The notes under the pieces are model-generated. The model was not told where the DNA came from. It was given only the letters and a program-made list of their open reading frames with translations, and ran no database searches. A stretch of 64,000 nucleotides of DNA from the NCBI GenBank assembly GCA_028023455.1, contig JAQFVV010012530.1:1-64000 (forward strand), read 5' to 3'. The position numbers and the translations under genes were made by a program. How positions within the stretch are numbered: the first letter of the stretch is position 1; every line of letters begins with the position of its first letter. Positions 47,971 to 60,026 of the stretch are shown piece after piece. The DNA comes from Epiperipatus broadwayi. Its lineage: Eukaryota > Onychophora > Udeonychophora > Euonychophora > Peripatidae.

Positions 47971-48067
47971 TAGGTAATTTAAATTTTTATTTTAGTCAGA
48001 TGGAAATGACAGTAGCAAACATATAAAAAAAAATATAAGTAATTTAAATTTCTACTTTAGTCAGATA
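47970..48067 (+). repeat. tandem duplication of about 67 bp flanking the MITE
   Basis: The unit GGTAATTTAAATTT, TTTTAGTCAGAT, GGAAATGACAGTAGCAAACA recurs. A copy ending GAAAATGACAGTAGCAAACA (46957-46991) lies left of the MITE. One full copy (47971-48036) and a partial copy (48037-48067) lie to the right. The MITE interrupted an already duplicated tract. Confidence 0.75.
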
Positions 48068-48089
48068 AGAGATTTTAAAAATTAGTGAT

Positions 48090-48188
48090 GCTTAAAATTA
48101 TATAATTAAAGTTATATAATTAAATAATTATATAATTATATAGTTATATAATTATATAATTAAAATTATATAATTATATAATTAAAGT
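48090..48188. repeat. TATAATTA low-complexity repeat
   Basis: Irregular repeats of ATTATATAATTA and TTATATAGTTATATAATT. Confidence 0.85.
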
Positions 48189-48189
48189 T

Positions 48190-48485
48190 CATACTTTCTA
48201 TGGCTGTAGGTTTATTGAAGTCCATCTTGGCAGTCCTTGATGTCACACAACTATTTTCATAGTTCCTTCCATTCCATATTGATATTGTCCTAGGTGGAGA
48301 CAAATCCATTGCTGGCCAGTTTTTGGGAATCATCACTCTGGAGGACGCTTCAGCTGGTGCAAATACAGGAAAGGTAATTTATTGCAGGATTCCTACATTT
48401 TGGAGATCCACAATACATGAATAAAAAAATTTAAATAACACGCAATCAGCAAGAGCAATCCAAATCTCCAAAAGTTTTCTTTTTT
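48190..48485 (-). other. coding-like island, function unknown
   Basis: In otherwise AT-rich DNA this block has balanced base use. The minus strand stays open for about 100 codons except for one stop (Q-stop-I near 48380). It reads LEIWIALADCVLFKFFYSCI then, after the stop, FPVFAPAEASSRVMIPKNWP, MDLSPPRTISIWNGRNYENS and CVTSRTAKMDFNKPTAIESM. The plus strand also has a shorter open frame (DIVLGGDKSIAGQFLGIITL, EDASAGANTGK) ending at a GT-type donor-like site (AAAG|GTAAT near 48373). I do not recognise either protein. It could be a host exon, a pseudogene or an unknown element ORF. Confidence 0.3.
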
Positions 48486-48844
48486 TTTCCTTTTTATATC
48501 ATTTTGAATTCTTATCATCGAATTCCAGGATCGATCTTGCCTGGATTGGTGCTGTTCTTATTGGTAATGATGACTTTTCTCTGTGGACCATGTTTTCATT
48601 TCCATCATTAGGGCAGCTTGCTTTAGAGTGGAAACTCAAAATTTTATCACTAGTATATTTTAATTTATATCTTATCTGACTTTATGCCCAAGGGCCTGAT
48701 TGCTATTATGTCATGATAGAAAATCATTTCCATTCTAAGATTAAAAATAAATAACTTTAACTAATTAACAGCATTTTTTATTATTCCTTTATATTACAAT
48801 CAATCTTGTTTTTAGATTTTTAACTTTAAATAATTACATAATTA

Positions 48845-49300
48845 GCTTGCCATCTATGTATTATATGTATATTAACTTAAATAAAATGCTATTTTTTTCT
48901 TTTTTATATATATTTTTATTTGAGAGTGATTTTATTTATAGATCTTTTCTACTTTTATTTGAAAGTGATGTAACGGCATATATGTATAATGCTACAATAC
49001 ACCACATACGTTTTATCAAGGTTAAATCCTAATTTATAGGTGCAAATGTATTCATGTAATATATCAGTTAATGTTTGTATTTGTTTTTTTAGTTGTTAGA
49101 AAAACTTATATAATCTATGCAGGCTATGCAGGCTACATAATGACCAAGGGTGGGTATATAGATCTCTGGGAGTCATTTTTCAATGTTATTAAGTAGTGGA
49201 TTTATATATGAGGTAAACAGCAATGCATTAAGTAGAGACCCTTGTGGAATTTATTGATATGGATTAAAAGGAAAAGACATTTTCCCCATTTAGAATTATG
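48845..49300 (-). mobile_element. non-LTR reverse transcriptase scrap
   Basis: The minus strand reads PQGSLLNALLFTSYINPLLN (RT motif B region, about 49170-49235). Further on, in another frame, it reads LTDILHEYICTYKLGFNLDK then TYVVYCS, like the post-YADD helix region of CR1/Jockey-type elements. The catalytic box between them is not readable. The plus-strand open frame 48847-49032 is a shadow. Confidence 0.65.
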
Positions 49301-50215
49301 TATTATAAAGATGGATTACAACCCTGTCACACCATTATACAATCAATTGGAGTCACGAAAAATATTTGCTTAACTAATAAATTGCTAAGCACATACCAAT
49401 GTTATTTTTTTTAGACTTATTTATGTACAACAAATTTTTTTTTTTAAAAGCTAAAATACTAAATTCCACAACAACTTAATTTTTCTTCTGTAATAAAAAA
49501 GATTATAAAAGTCATTAAATAATTAGGTTAAACACTCTAAAGAAAAAACAATCAAACATATATGTATGTTAACATCAAAGTTAGAAACTTGTGTTGTATA
49601 TTATTAATTAGATTAGAACAATAATTAAGATGTTTAGATAAGATGCACAAAATAATGACCTAATCTAAACGTAGCACATAGAAACCAAGTAATCAAGTAC
49701 GGAAACAAAATTAAAACTTCATTAATAATTGTTTTAACTGAAAGTAAATATATATACAACAATAGGAAGTTATGTCAATATATAAGGAAAAGCAAGATTC
49801 AATATATCAAAAGGTGGAAATGAGCTAATCTCGCTTTCAAACTGCATGCTATATAAAAGCAATTCGAATCTTCATCCTTTCTCTTTCAAAATAATGCTCT
49901 TGCTAAATAAAAGCTAACTTCATTATGCTTAAAAATTCGAATGCAAAGATGAATGAATGTATTTGGAATTAAATCTATTTGAAATAGCATTAAACTTAGA
50001 AGAAGCCAAACTAGCAAATTAAATTGAAAATTTATAAATAGCCAAGTTAATTCCAAGAAGCAAAAAAAGATTTTTTTTTCTTAAAAACTTTAATTTTATT
50101 TATGGAAGAAGAAGAAGAAAAGAAAAATAAATAGTTATCAACAATTGAAAAGAAAATAAATAAATAATTGTTCTCTTATATATATATATATACTAAATAC
50201 CAAATTAGAACCTAA
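49301..50215. other. AT-rich tract, no gene
   Basis: No supportable feature; short purine-rich runs near 50105-50135. Confidence 0.5.
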
Positions 50216-50217
50216 TC

Positions 50218-50522
50218 TCAAGATCTAATGCAATCCTCCAGTAACCTGTTTGGTTAACTATAAAGTTAGGAACCCAAGATGAAAACACCAAGTAGATAAA
50301 AGTGGTTGCTGGAGATCTAGATGCAGTAGTCTCAAATCCAAGGTCACTAGCCAGAAACTAGTCTGGGGGTGTTGGGTGAGTAGGCACCAGATAGGGATTT
50401 TATGGACAAACCTTCCTGCATTCCTTGATTATGAAGTCTTGCACTTGGTATCACTACTGTATGGAGAGTTTGGTACTCTTATTAACAGCATATGTAGGCA
50501 TGTAATATGGTGATCATGTGCA
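50218..50522 (-). repeat. F1 copy: loop plus one arm
   Basis: The loop (TTTGGTTAACTATAAAG, 50245-50300) is followed by one arm: CCAGAAACTAGTCTGGGGGT, TTGATTATGAAGTCTTGCAC and CACTACTGTATGGAGAG. The outer segment ATGGTGATCATGTG follows on the right. Only a trace of the opposite arm remains. Confidence 0.82.
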
Positions 50523-51424
50523 GATTATATAAACCTTTATATGGAAGTATGATTACATCCAATATAACATGCTGGTCCATTTTTCTGTTTAGCATTTTGT
50601 GAAGTACTATGTCTATCTTATGTGCTGATGGATGGTTGTAATATAATATAAATAAGGTTAAAGATGCTCTGACAAAAACATAACCTTGAAAATATATATA
50701 AAGTTGATAGCCTCAATTCAACAAGTTATTGGAAGAGAAAATAATTATATAAAAAAATCACAGAAAACAAATTCTATCAAAGTTTTTCAATTAGTTTTCT
50801 TTGATATGATTAAGTCATGAAATCTTGTTATAAGTATAAGAAAATAATATTTTAAAATAATAAAGCATGATTTTTCTTTTAACTATGCATGGAAAGACTG
50901 ATTGTGGAGTGAATAATGATGTACATGTGACTGTTGAGTGGATGTAAGCATACACACATTTAAATTGAGATATTCATTAATTGTTGGTGAAAATTGCTAC
51001 AAATAATAAATTTAGTAACGCAAAAAAATAAGTAAATCATTTTGACCACTTGTTTTTATTTAAAATAAAAAATAAAAATTTTAATAGAATATTTACTTAC
51101 AAAATGTATTTATAGTTTTATTTGTGATGGAAAAAATAAGAAATTAAATGCATTAGTTTTGTATTGTAGAACAACAAAAGACTTGATTGTGGAAAATTCA
51201 ACAAAGTTTCATTCTAAAATTTATAAGAAAGCAACATATTTTTATTTATTTTGGGTATTATCAAACAGGATATGGTGAAACTGAACTGAGTTCAGACCCA
51301 TATAGCTATCTGGTTTGTAAGGCTGGATTTGAAGACATTTATGTGTCTGAAAAATTCAAGTTTTCAAACTGATAATAATGTATTAAATAAGTGCTCTGAG
51401 TTGAGTTTTAGATTTAGTTTCTGA

Positions 51425-51550
51425 AATCCTAACTCTTCACTGAAGTGAGCCATTAAGCTCGAAACCAATTGGTCTGGAGATGAAGATTTTTACAATAGAG
51501 ATTTTAAATTCTTTCTCTGTTGGCACTTATAATTAAAACTTGTTTGAAGC
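51425..51550. repeat. diverged F1-related segment
   Basis: CTCTTCACTGAAGTGAGCC, then ATTAAGCTCGAAACCAATTG and GTCTGGAGATGAAGA, parallel the F1 core (CACTGATGAAGGCC...GAAACTAGTCTGGGGAT). A related mirrored trace is at 10320-10385. Confidence 0.45.
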
Positions 51551-51579
51551 TAGTGATAAGCTCCATCTAGTAAACATAT

Positions 51580-53970
51580 ATATATATATTGTACCCTCAC
51601 TTCCAGGAAATATAATAATAATAAAATAGTACTAGCTCGGATAAATGGTTATGCTCGGCTAAAATACATCTATTTGATAATAAAGACATTCTACGATATT
51701 ATCTATTATTTAACTAGCTCTAACTAATAAGAAATAATAATATGATTCAGTTTTATAAACTAAATAAATAAATTATTGATAAATCATGAGACAATGAAGT
51801 GAAGTACAGGTAGCAATTTGAATTACATTGAATCAATATCCCACATGATACCACCTTAATGGCATAAGAATACTATCCCCCCTTTATTTCAAATAATAAT
51901 AAATTCATAGCATTCTTACGACTTTAAAATAATAATCAATCAAATATAATACTAATAAATAAATCCTAATCTCTTTATTCAAAATAATATAATTATAATA
52001 ATCTCAGGTTCTTTAAACTAATTCTACTCAATTTATAATCTTATGTAGTCAAGCATGATGAGAGATTTTGTATCATCCTCAACTACACCTAACTAATAAT
52101 AATAAATAATAATAATAATCTTCAATACATAATTCAATTTCATCTACTTCCAATGTTATGGCAATTATCGATAATAATAATAATAATAATAATAAATAAT
52201 ATAATATAATCTTTAGCTTTCATATGACATCTTAAATAAAATATGTGGCATAATCTGATAATCTGTGGCAACGAATAATATTATAACTCTGTGTAATAAT
52301 TGTGTAATTAATTTATGACCATAATGATAATAATGTTAATGTAAATGAAATTTCTCAAATAAATTATATTAAGTAACACAATAGTTATTCAAATAAATAA
52401 TCTTATTCGTACTGGGCAAATATTATGTTTGGTTTATCTATCTTTTAGATCATGTTTGCAGTGTAAAAATAAATAAGATAACACAAAAATTTATAAAACA
52501 AATTTAACAAATTTTATTATAACACTTTTAATAAATAACTTTTATCATGATTGTGCCGACATTATCAAAAAGAAAAATATTTATCTCGGTTTGTTAATAA
52601 ATAAGTGGACTCAATAAATAATATAACTAATATACTTTATATATCTTGCCTGGTATTACTTTCAATAAAAATTCCTATAGGTGTGTTAATGCGTATTCTA
52701 AATATAAAAATCATATTTATAAAATATAAGTACTTGTTCTATTTGATATTGTTTCTCTGGATGTATTATCCATTTAAAAATATGCATTACATGTAAGATA
52801 AAATATTCAAAATTATTCAAAAAGTTTCGTGAATAATTTTATTATCACTTCTATATTTTTATAAAAAAAATAGTTTACTAAAATATGGAAAATATTTATG
52901 ATTCTTTATCCTTGTTTTTAATTTACTTTCAATCTCATTTGTATTTAACCTCATCATAATTCAAAGCAAGAAAAACCTATCTTATCCTCTTCCAAAATAA
53001 CAACTCTACAACTCCAAAATTATTTATTATTCTCCCTCAAATACAGTTCTGTACGATGCAATATCTTAGAAATTACGACAGCGATCAGATGCGTAGGTAT
53101 GAAGAACAAACTAGAATATTAACTCAATAGTATAAACATATAAGATAGTCAACATGGCAACAGTGCAATAAAGAAAAGTGGCATGACTTCTCTATCAAAT
53201 AACCTCCACTAAAAATAATGCCCAAGCTATTTATTCAGCTTTTTGAAACATTAATATTCAATATAAAGATAACACTGTCCATGGAAATATACAAGTTACA
53301 GGGCTTCGTTATCTGTACCTGCATAATTATTAAGATAATAAAATTATTTCTATTCCCCATAAAAATCTACATCTAAGCATCTCTTTGGTTTTTTGGCATA
53401 CTCCCAAGTCACTACCACTTTAAAATTTCTTTATAGATTTATCTATCTACATCGCTCAAATTCTCAAACATATTTCTAAAAACAATAAATAAAATTCACA
53501 TATAAATTCAACAATCTAGACTACTCAATAAGAAAAGGTTACTTCACTTTCAAAAATTCTTTAATAAAAATACAAATGATTTGTATCGATGTACTAAATC
53601 AATATTTTAAACACTTTTAAAAATAATAGGGTTTTTTTTTTTACTAAAGAATCATATAAATTATATTCATCGTTAAATTTATATTACATTAGTAGTACAA
53701 TAATAAAAGTATGCATATTTTTTTTTTAAAAAAAATCTAACTCATATAAGTTTTATGTGTATTTAATGTATTCACACATACCCATAAGTTCATACAATAA
53801 TACTATAATACTTTAAGCAATCTAAAAAAAATAAAATAAATACATCATAAAGAAAATAATAATATTTAATACATTTTACCCATAGTGATAATTTTGTTAG
53901 TTGATCACTTTTAGACGTTTTCTTGGTCCACATTTAATAAAATATTACCTAATATAAGCATTTATTCAGC
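51580..53970. other. AT-rich tract with TAA microsatellites, no gene
   Basis: Imperfect AAT/TAA repeats occur around 52090-52130 and 52170-52200. The frame 52605-52796 is hydrophobic by AT bias and has no domain. The frame 51187-51372, just upstream, is likewise unassigned. Confidence 0.5.
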
Positions 53971-53976
53971 AACTAT

Positions 53977-54131
53977 CATATAAACAGAGCAAAACTCCCC
54001 TACAGTATTGCCACCTGTGCTAAACAGAGTAATCAATGGATGCCAGAAGGCTTGTGCATAAAATCCCTATCTAATGCCTACTCATCCAATATCCCCAGAC
54101 TAGTTTCTGGCTTGTGGCCTTCATCAGTGAT
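53977..54131 (+). repeat. F1 half copy (left arm)
   Basis: Runs CAAAACTCCCCTACAGTATT, GTAATCAATGGATGCCAGAA, CTACTCATCCAATATCCCCA, GACTAGTTTCTGGCTTGTGG and CTTCATCAGTGA. It then stops abruptly at an A-run, where the palindrome centre should be. Confidence 0.85.
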
Positions 54132-57060
54132 TTAAAAAAAAATTTATAGAAAAGAAATTAAGTATTCTTTACAGTAATTATAATACTATATTAGTAAATA
54201 TTTCCATATGTAAATTTCCTATCTACAATTATAATATTATAAAACTTAATATTATTATTGGTTCATAAAATAAAAAAACCATAGCTACATAAAACTCCAG
54301 TCCATGATAAGCACTCATTTCCCCACAGTGCATGTTGCTATGACAATCATTGTCTTGACAACAACTTTCTCCTCCGCATGACTCATGATCAGTTAATTAA
54401 AAAACTGATGAAAACAAAAAATGAAATGAAAAGAAAGTCAACTTTTAAAATCTGGATTCATCTATAACAATAATCACTAATCTTTTCTTGAAAGTTTATA
54501 AAAGTTATAGTCTATTGTTTATATCTTTCAGAATAATGACTATTATAGATGATATTAATTCATAATGTTTACAAATAATTACTGGAGTTTTCTTGTTTCA
54601 CAGGATTTTATATTAGGTTTTTCATTGATGCATTCATTACAGCTATATTATTTCAGGCGTATTGATACAGAAATTGTGCATTTTTGTTCTATAAAAATGG
54701 GTATTTAATATTCATTAAAGTTGGCATAAAGCTCTTCTGTCAGGATAATTTTAATTATCCAAGTATTTTTCTTTCTGATAATAATTTTCCAATTTTTTTT
54801 TTTTAAATATTATTAATAATTGTGGTCTTCTTAAATAGTGATAGCTTGTTTTATAAAATATATTTGCAGTATTTTTAATCTTTACTTTTCCATCATTTTG
54901 GAATAACAGTTCAGAATAATTTCTTAAAAAAATGTTTTCTTTAAAAAGAAACATTTACTGCAACTCTTTACTAAAAAACGATATATTTTCAAAATATTGA
55001 AAAATTAAAAGTCTTTACCATATTGCTTTACAGGTTTTTTTAAGATAAAGCTATCTTTTTTCACAATAAAATGTATTTACTTTTAATTTCATGTAAAATT
55101 TTCTGTTTAATTCTTTACACAATGTCTGAAATATTAATATGACCAATATTATATCTTCCTTTGTTAATAACTTTAAAAATATATTTTCAATTAAGGACTG
55201 TGTCTCCATCATTTTTTTATACAGGTATATAATTACTTTTGGTATGAATTCTATCATTATTGTGACGCAAAAATTAAGTTTCAATAAACTGACTTAGTAG
55301 GGAATTTTAGTTGCTTCAACAGTGCATAATTTAAACTTGATAAATTTAGTTTTTTAATACTCTCTTCTTTAAAAATAATCCCAATTAGTACACTATATAA
55401 TACTTTACTATTTTAAAAAAAAATTATTAAGAGAGCTATTATAGCACTGAATTGACTGATTAAAACACACTTGACTGACTAAAGCCCAATTGACTGATAA
55501 AAAGCACACACAGAAACAAGTGAACATTTGCTTTTATACCAAAATAAATTGATGATTGGATTGGCTGATTAGACCTTAGTTGATTATCTAATTTATATAT
55601 TATTTAATATTGCACCATTAAAATTAAAAATAAAACCTATGACTCATCTTTTTAAAATATTATTTAAAAATATTAATTCTCAACTAATTTTATATTTTTA
55701 TTTAAACCGATTAAATATTATTAAAATAGCATTTTTTTTAAAAAAAATTTTTTTTTATTAATTTATCCAGCACTTAGTTTTAATATATCTATTTTTAAAA
55801 TTCAATTTTATTAGCTACATTCATTTTAAAACCCTAATTAAATATTTTATAATAGCTAATTTTTTTATCTTGTGATAGAGAAATAAATATTTCAATTTTA
55901 TAGTACATTCTAAAGCAATTTTGAAACTTTATTAACAAGAAAACTTGTAACCATACAAGTATAAATATTTACAGGTCACATGACTCAAAACTCAGACAGA
56001 ATGTATCCATTTTACTGTCTACTATCAAAAATAAATGTTTAATTGCAAAAAATATTATATTAAAGAATAATAATATAATAACAGAATTTAGAATAATAAT
56101 TTTGATACTATAAAACTAAATACATTTGTCCCCACAAAATATTGCATTTTTAAATAAATAATTTTTAATACAACTATTAAGTATAATTTTAATTTTAAAA
56201 TATATTATTTATTTAATTTTAAGTTACTACTTTTAAAATCTAACTTTAAACACTTATTTTAAAAGACTTTTAATATACTATTTTATTATGGCCTGTTTTC
56301 CCAACCATATAATATTACACCATTTAGCTTTACTTGACTATATTTAATATATTATTATAGTTTTATGCATTTAATATTCTCATTTTACTTTAACTAAGCT
56401 TTTAAAAACATTGTCAACATAACATAATAGTCATACCACATAAAATACATCTTTAAATTTTTTTAAAAATTGACACAATAGATTCATTTGGATCTAAACA
56501 AAAGGGCACAATATATATATATATTAAACTGAATGATTAACTTATATATAAATCACATTAGCATAACACTCATACTTAAATAAACCAATACAATGTTAGC
56601 TTCATTTATTATCTAATTATAATGTTGCATTGACAATAAATTGGTGATATTCTATTAGTTTATGCCAGCATAAGGGCTGTAATGATGTAACACACACATA
56701 TATCTAATAATTTATTTATCTTGTTGTACAATAACATATAATATTCACAATTATTACTCCTATAGGTACAATTAAACTGTACCTTAATCCTTACAAACAG
56801 TTGAGGTTGTCTTCATTGTATCACTGACATTCATTGCACAAATATTAATTTAGTGAGAAAGTGTTCATTGTAGAATTTGTTTTTATTAAAAATGTTCATT
56901 GCAGCAGCCTTCATTGCATATGTAAAACTTTTTGATTTATAAAATAAACAAATTTAAATGATAATGTGGGGGATAATATATATATTAAAATTAACTTTAA
57001 TTTTGAAAGAGAGAAAAATGAGTTTTTTGGGGTAAAATTTGAAATGTATATATATATTAC
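54132..57060. other. AT-rich tract, no gene; two motif clusters
   Basis: TTGACTGA(T/C)TAAA occurs three times between 55448 and 55502. TTCATTG(T/C)A occurs five times between 56811 and 56920. The open frames at 54751-54954 and 55051-55284 are Lys/Asn/Phe-rich noise. A patch at 54340-54400 has more even base use but no frame. Confidence 0.45.
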
Positions 57061-57061
57061 A

Positions 57062-57300
57062 TTTAAATATCAGCCTTTCAAGCTAATTGTGCATGCGATT
57101 TTGTGAGTGTTAATAATAATAAATGAATACTTTCCCCTCCAATAATTATTCCTGCATAAATACTATATCTTGTATTGGAGGGGGAAGTATTCATTTATTA
57201 TCATTAACACTCGCAAAAGCGCATGCACAATTAGCTTGAAAGGCTGATATTTGAATGTAATACAATTGTAAATATGTGCTATATAAAAATAAATGTATAT
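57062..57300. repeat. F2 fold-back, full copy
   Basis: ATCAGCCTTTCAAGCTAATT at 57069 is mirrored by AATTAGCTTGAAAGGCTGAT at 57230-57249, forming arms of about 80 bp. They share GTGCATGCG, GTTAATAATAATAAATGAAT and TTTCCCCCTCCAA-type segments. On the right a tail follows: AATGTAATACAATTGTAAAT then GTGCTATATAAAAATAAATG. Confidence 0.88.
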
Positions 57301-57437
57301 ATATAGAAAAAAGCAAAAGGTGAAAAATCTTACAAAAAATGCAGAGTATATGTCTTTTTTTTAAAAAAACTACTATTTATAAATAAAGTTTAGAGAAATT
57401 ATATTAAATAAATATATATATATGGTTATAAAAGATG

Positions 57438-58478
57438 CTTTAGAACATAGATGAGGAATCTTTTTTCCATCAAGAGCCATTTGGATATTTTTAATATCAT
57501 TTGTGGGCCATAAAAAATTATAGTCTTAAAAATTAGCTTGGCCAATTTCAACTTTCTCTTTTTAAATAAGGGCCATAATTTTTTTGTGTGAATTAAAAAT
57601 AAAATAATATCATTATTTAATGACAGGCTTTATGATTCGCCTTGCTTTGTGACATATTTATATTCTCAAAGAATTTTTTATGTTTTGGACAGGTTAATTT
57701 TAGAACAGCAAGGATTCAGTTTTTGATAAACTTTCCTTCAGAAAATGGTTTCAAATTTTCTTCTTTTTTTTTTTTTTAAATAGTTTGCTTTTACAGAATT
57801 TTTTGATTTGTTTCTACTTTTTTTGATGAAGCTTCTATTCAAATTTTCTATTTTACTTTTTTTTCTTCCCTAATAATTTTCTTGTAATGAGAATGTTTTA
57901 TTAAATAGTATTTCTTAATAATATTTTCTTTATTAACTGAAATAATTTCTAGACATATCATGAACATTGATTTATTAGTTCTTTCTATATAAAAAATATG
58001 CATTGGTCCATTGTTTTTCAAATGGATGATTTTTTTGTGTCAGTTATTCTTATCTTCCTCAATGTAGCCATCCTAATAAAAGAAAAGAGACAAAATAATA
58101 ATAATAAAATAAAATTTGAGTCTTATTTTTGTTATTTATACGTCTGTGAAAATCACTACAAAACAAACAAAATGCTCTCAGCATTATGGATTAAATCCAT
58201 GGTCATCCAATATAGACAATTTGTTGGATTATTGTACCTATAATAAAATGAAGTAGAACTATTATAGAGGTTGGAGAAAAAAAAGATATAGTTGAGAAAA
58301 TAAATATTTTATTTTACTTAACTCTTAATTCAATATCTGCATTATGGGTATGTTTAAATAGAAATTTTATATAGTCTGTTTTATATAGATTTTTGAAAAA
58401 TGTCCAGGAGCTGGATTAAGAGCTTTCAGGGGCCAAAGCTGACCTACAGACCAGAGTTTCTCAACCCCCGTTTTAGAA
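57438..58478. mobile_element. non-autonomous or decayed hAT transposon, 1025 bp
   Basis: Body 57446-58470. The left end CATAGATGAGGAATC and the complement of the right end, CGGGGGTTGAGAAAC, both resemble the common hAT terminus CAGGGGTGGGGAACC. The subterminal AAGAGCCATTTGGATATTT and TGTGGGCCATA are typical of this family. Flanks CTTTAGAA (57438-57445) and TTTTAGAA (58471-58478) are an 8-bp duplication with one change. No transposase is readable; the frame 57998-58243 lacks domains. Confidence 0.82.
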
Positions 58479-60025
58479 GAATAAAAAAAGAGGAGAGAGG
58501 GAAGAAGTTAAAATAAAATAAAATAAAAAGAGCTGTTTTATTAATAATAAAAAGATCTTTTTAAATGTATGATAAAACCCATTTACATGGTGAATAGTAA
58601 AAACATGGGTTTTATTTTATTAATGTGTCAGTCATCATTATAGTAATAAACAAATAAGTAAATAATTGAACGACTCTATTGCTCAGGAGTTCATAAGAAA
58701 ATTGAGCTCTGGAAAAGCCAGAACTAGAATCAGTACAAGAACCTTATGCTCCAGAGCTTAACACTCTACCCCTGCATTAACCAAGCAGGGTACTGGTAAC
58801 AAAAACAAGAAACTGCACAAATATATGAACACTATAATCACCTAAACACACACACGCACACGCGCGCGCACATATATATATATATATTATATATAACCAT
58901 TTACAAATCATTAAAATTAAACTTTCATGATTAAACTGATTTTGATTTATTTTTGGAATAGTATTCCTCTTTTTTGTCATTAGTAATGGTTTTAAATTTT
59001 AATTTCAACAGTCTATTTTATTATTACTGATAGAAGATAAAAAGGAAGACCTGCCAGAAAGGTGGGTGGTTTTAATCACCACAATAACGGACAATCTGAC
59101 AACATAAATAGATGATAGTTCATTCTAGAAAAGTTTTAATCATACGACCATCAGTAATCAAGTAAAGACATTTATTTTGTGCATTGTATAAAATCTACTT
59201 ACTATGGATCTCACTTCCTTAGTAAAAACGCCATCCGTATAGATCTGTATTTGAATCCTTCTAAAAAAAATATTGCATTTCCTTCTTATGTTTGTTTCTG
59301 ATTATTAGCTGAATTTAAAACACAAGTAACCGCTTTTTATTAATTAAATGAATGGTTTTAAAATATTCATTAATTTATTTTCAAGTTTTATTTTATTTAA
59401 GAAAATCTCTGCATTCATTCCTGATGTAAGATTTTACAAGCAATTATTGGTTAATTGACTTGAAGTTGCATACATATAATATTGTAGGTGTCATATTTTT
59501 AAATTATCTATGGTAAATCTTGAAGATTTGATTTCTTTCATGGGTAGTGATGTCCAAAATAGATAGAACTGTGTTTGAATTTTCAGCAAAGATATTTTTA
59601 ATTTTGGTATCTTGTTGTTTCAAGAATCTGATGCTATGTTTGATTCGCAATTTACTTTTAGGCCAGAAATTTAGAAGATTGAACTTTTAGAATGACAGTC
59701 AGTCAGAGAGGCAGCAGACCATCTTTTCAAAATTTAAGTCTGTAGATTTTGCAACATGGTATTCTTTTGTCTCCAAGAAACTACAATGCATGAAACTGAC
59801 AATCAACATACTTTTAGGAACTTTAAATTAATCATTCTGAATACCATAACAGTTGCAATAAGAGAAACCATCACTTTTGTTTAGGAATATATTGAAAAAT
59901 ACTGTTTTACCATTAATTGAATACTTCCTTCTCCTTATGATCAATGCCGAATATTAAAACCATCTAGTTATCCTATAGTAGCTAATACAGAATTTCGTTT
60001 ATTTTTACCAGCAATTTGATTTTTA
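58479..60025. other. no gene; contains a CA/CG/TA tract
   Basis: Apart from the microsatellite at 58844-58897, no gene or element boundary is supported. A possible tRNA-like repeat at 58680-58795 was not convincing. The minus open frame 58777-58980 spans the microsatellite. Confidence 0.45.
58844..58897. repeat. alternating purine-pyrimidine microsatellite (CA/CG/TA)
   Basis: ACACACACGCACACGCGCGC, then GCACATATATATATATAT. The alternation of purine and pyrimidine is almost unbroken for about 45 bp, with a CG-rich centre. Confidence 0.95.
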
Positions 60026-60026
60026 T

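Noticed and set aside
58680-58795. possible tRNA-like repeat on the minus strand (GGTTAATGCAGGGGTAGAG)
   Set aside because: The A-box half is suggestive but the B-box half (GATTCTAGTTC) does not fit and no cloverleaf forms.
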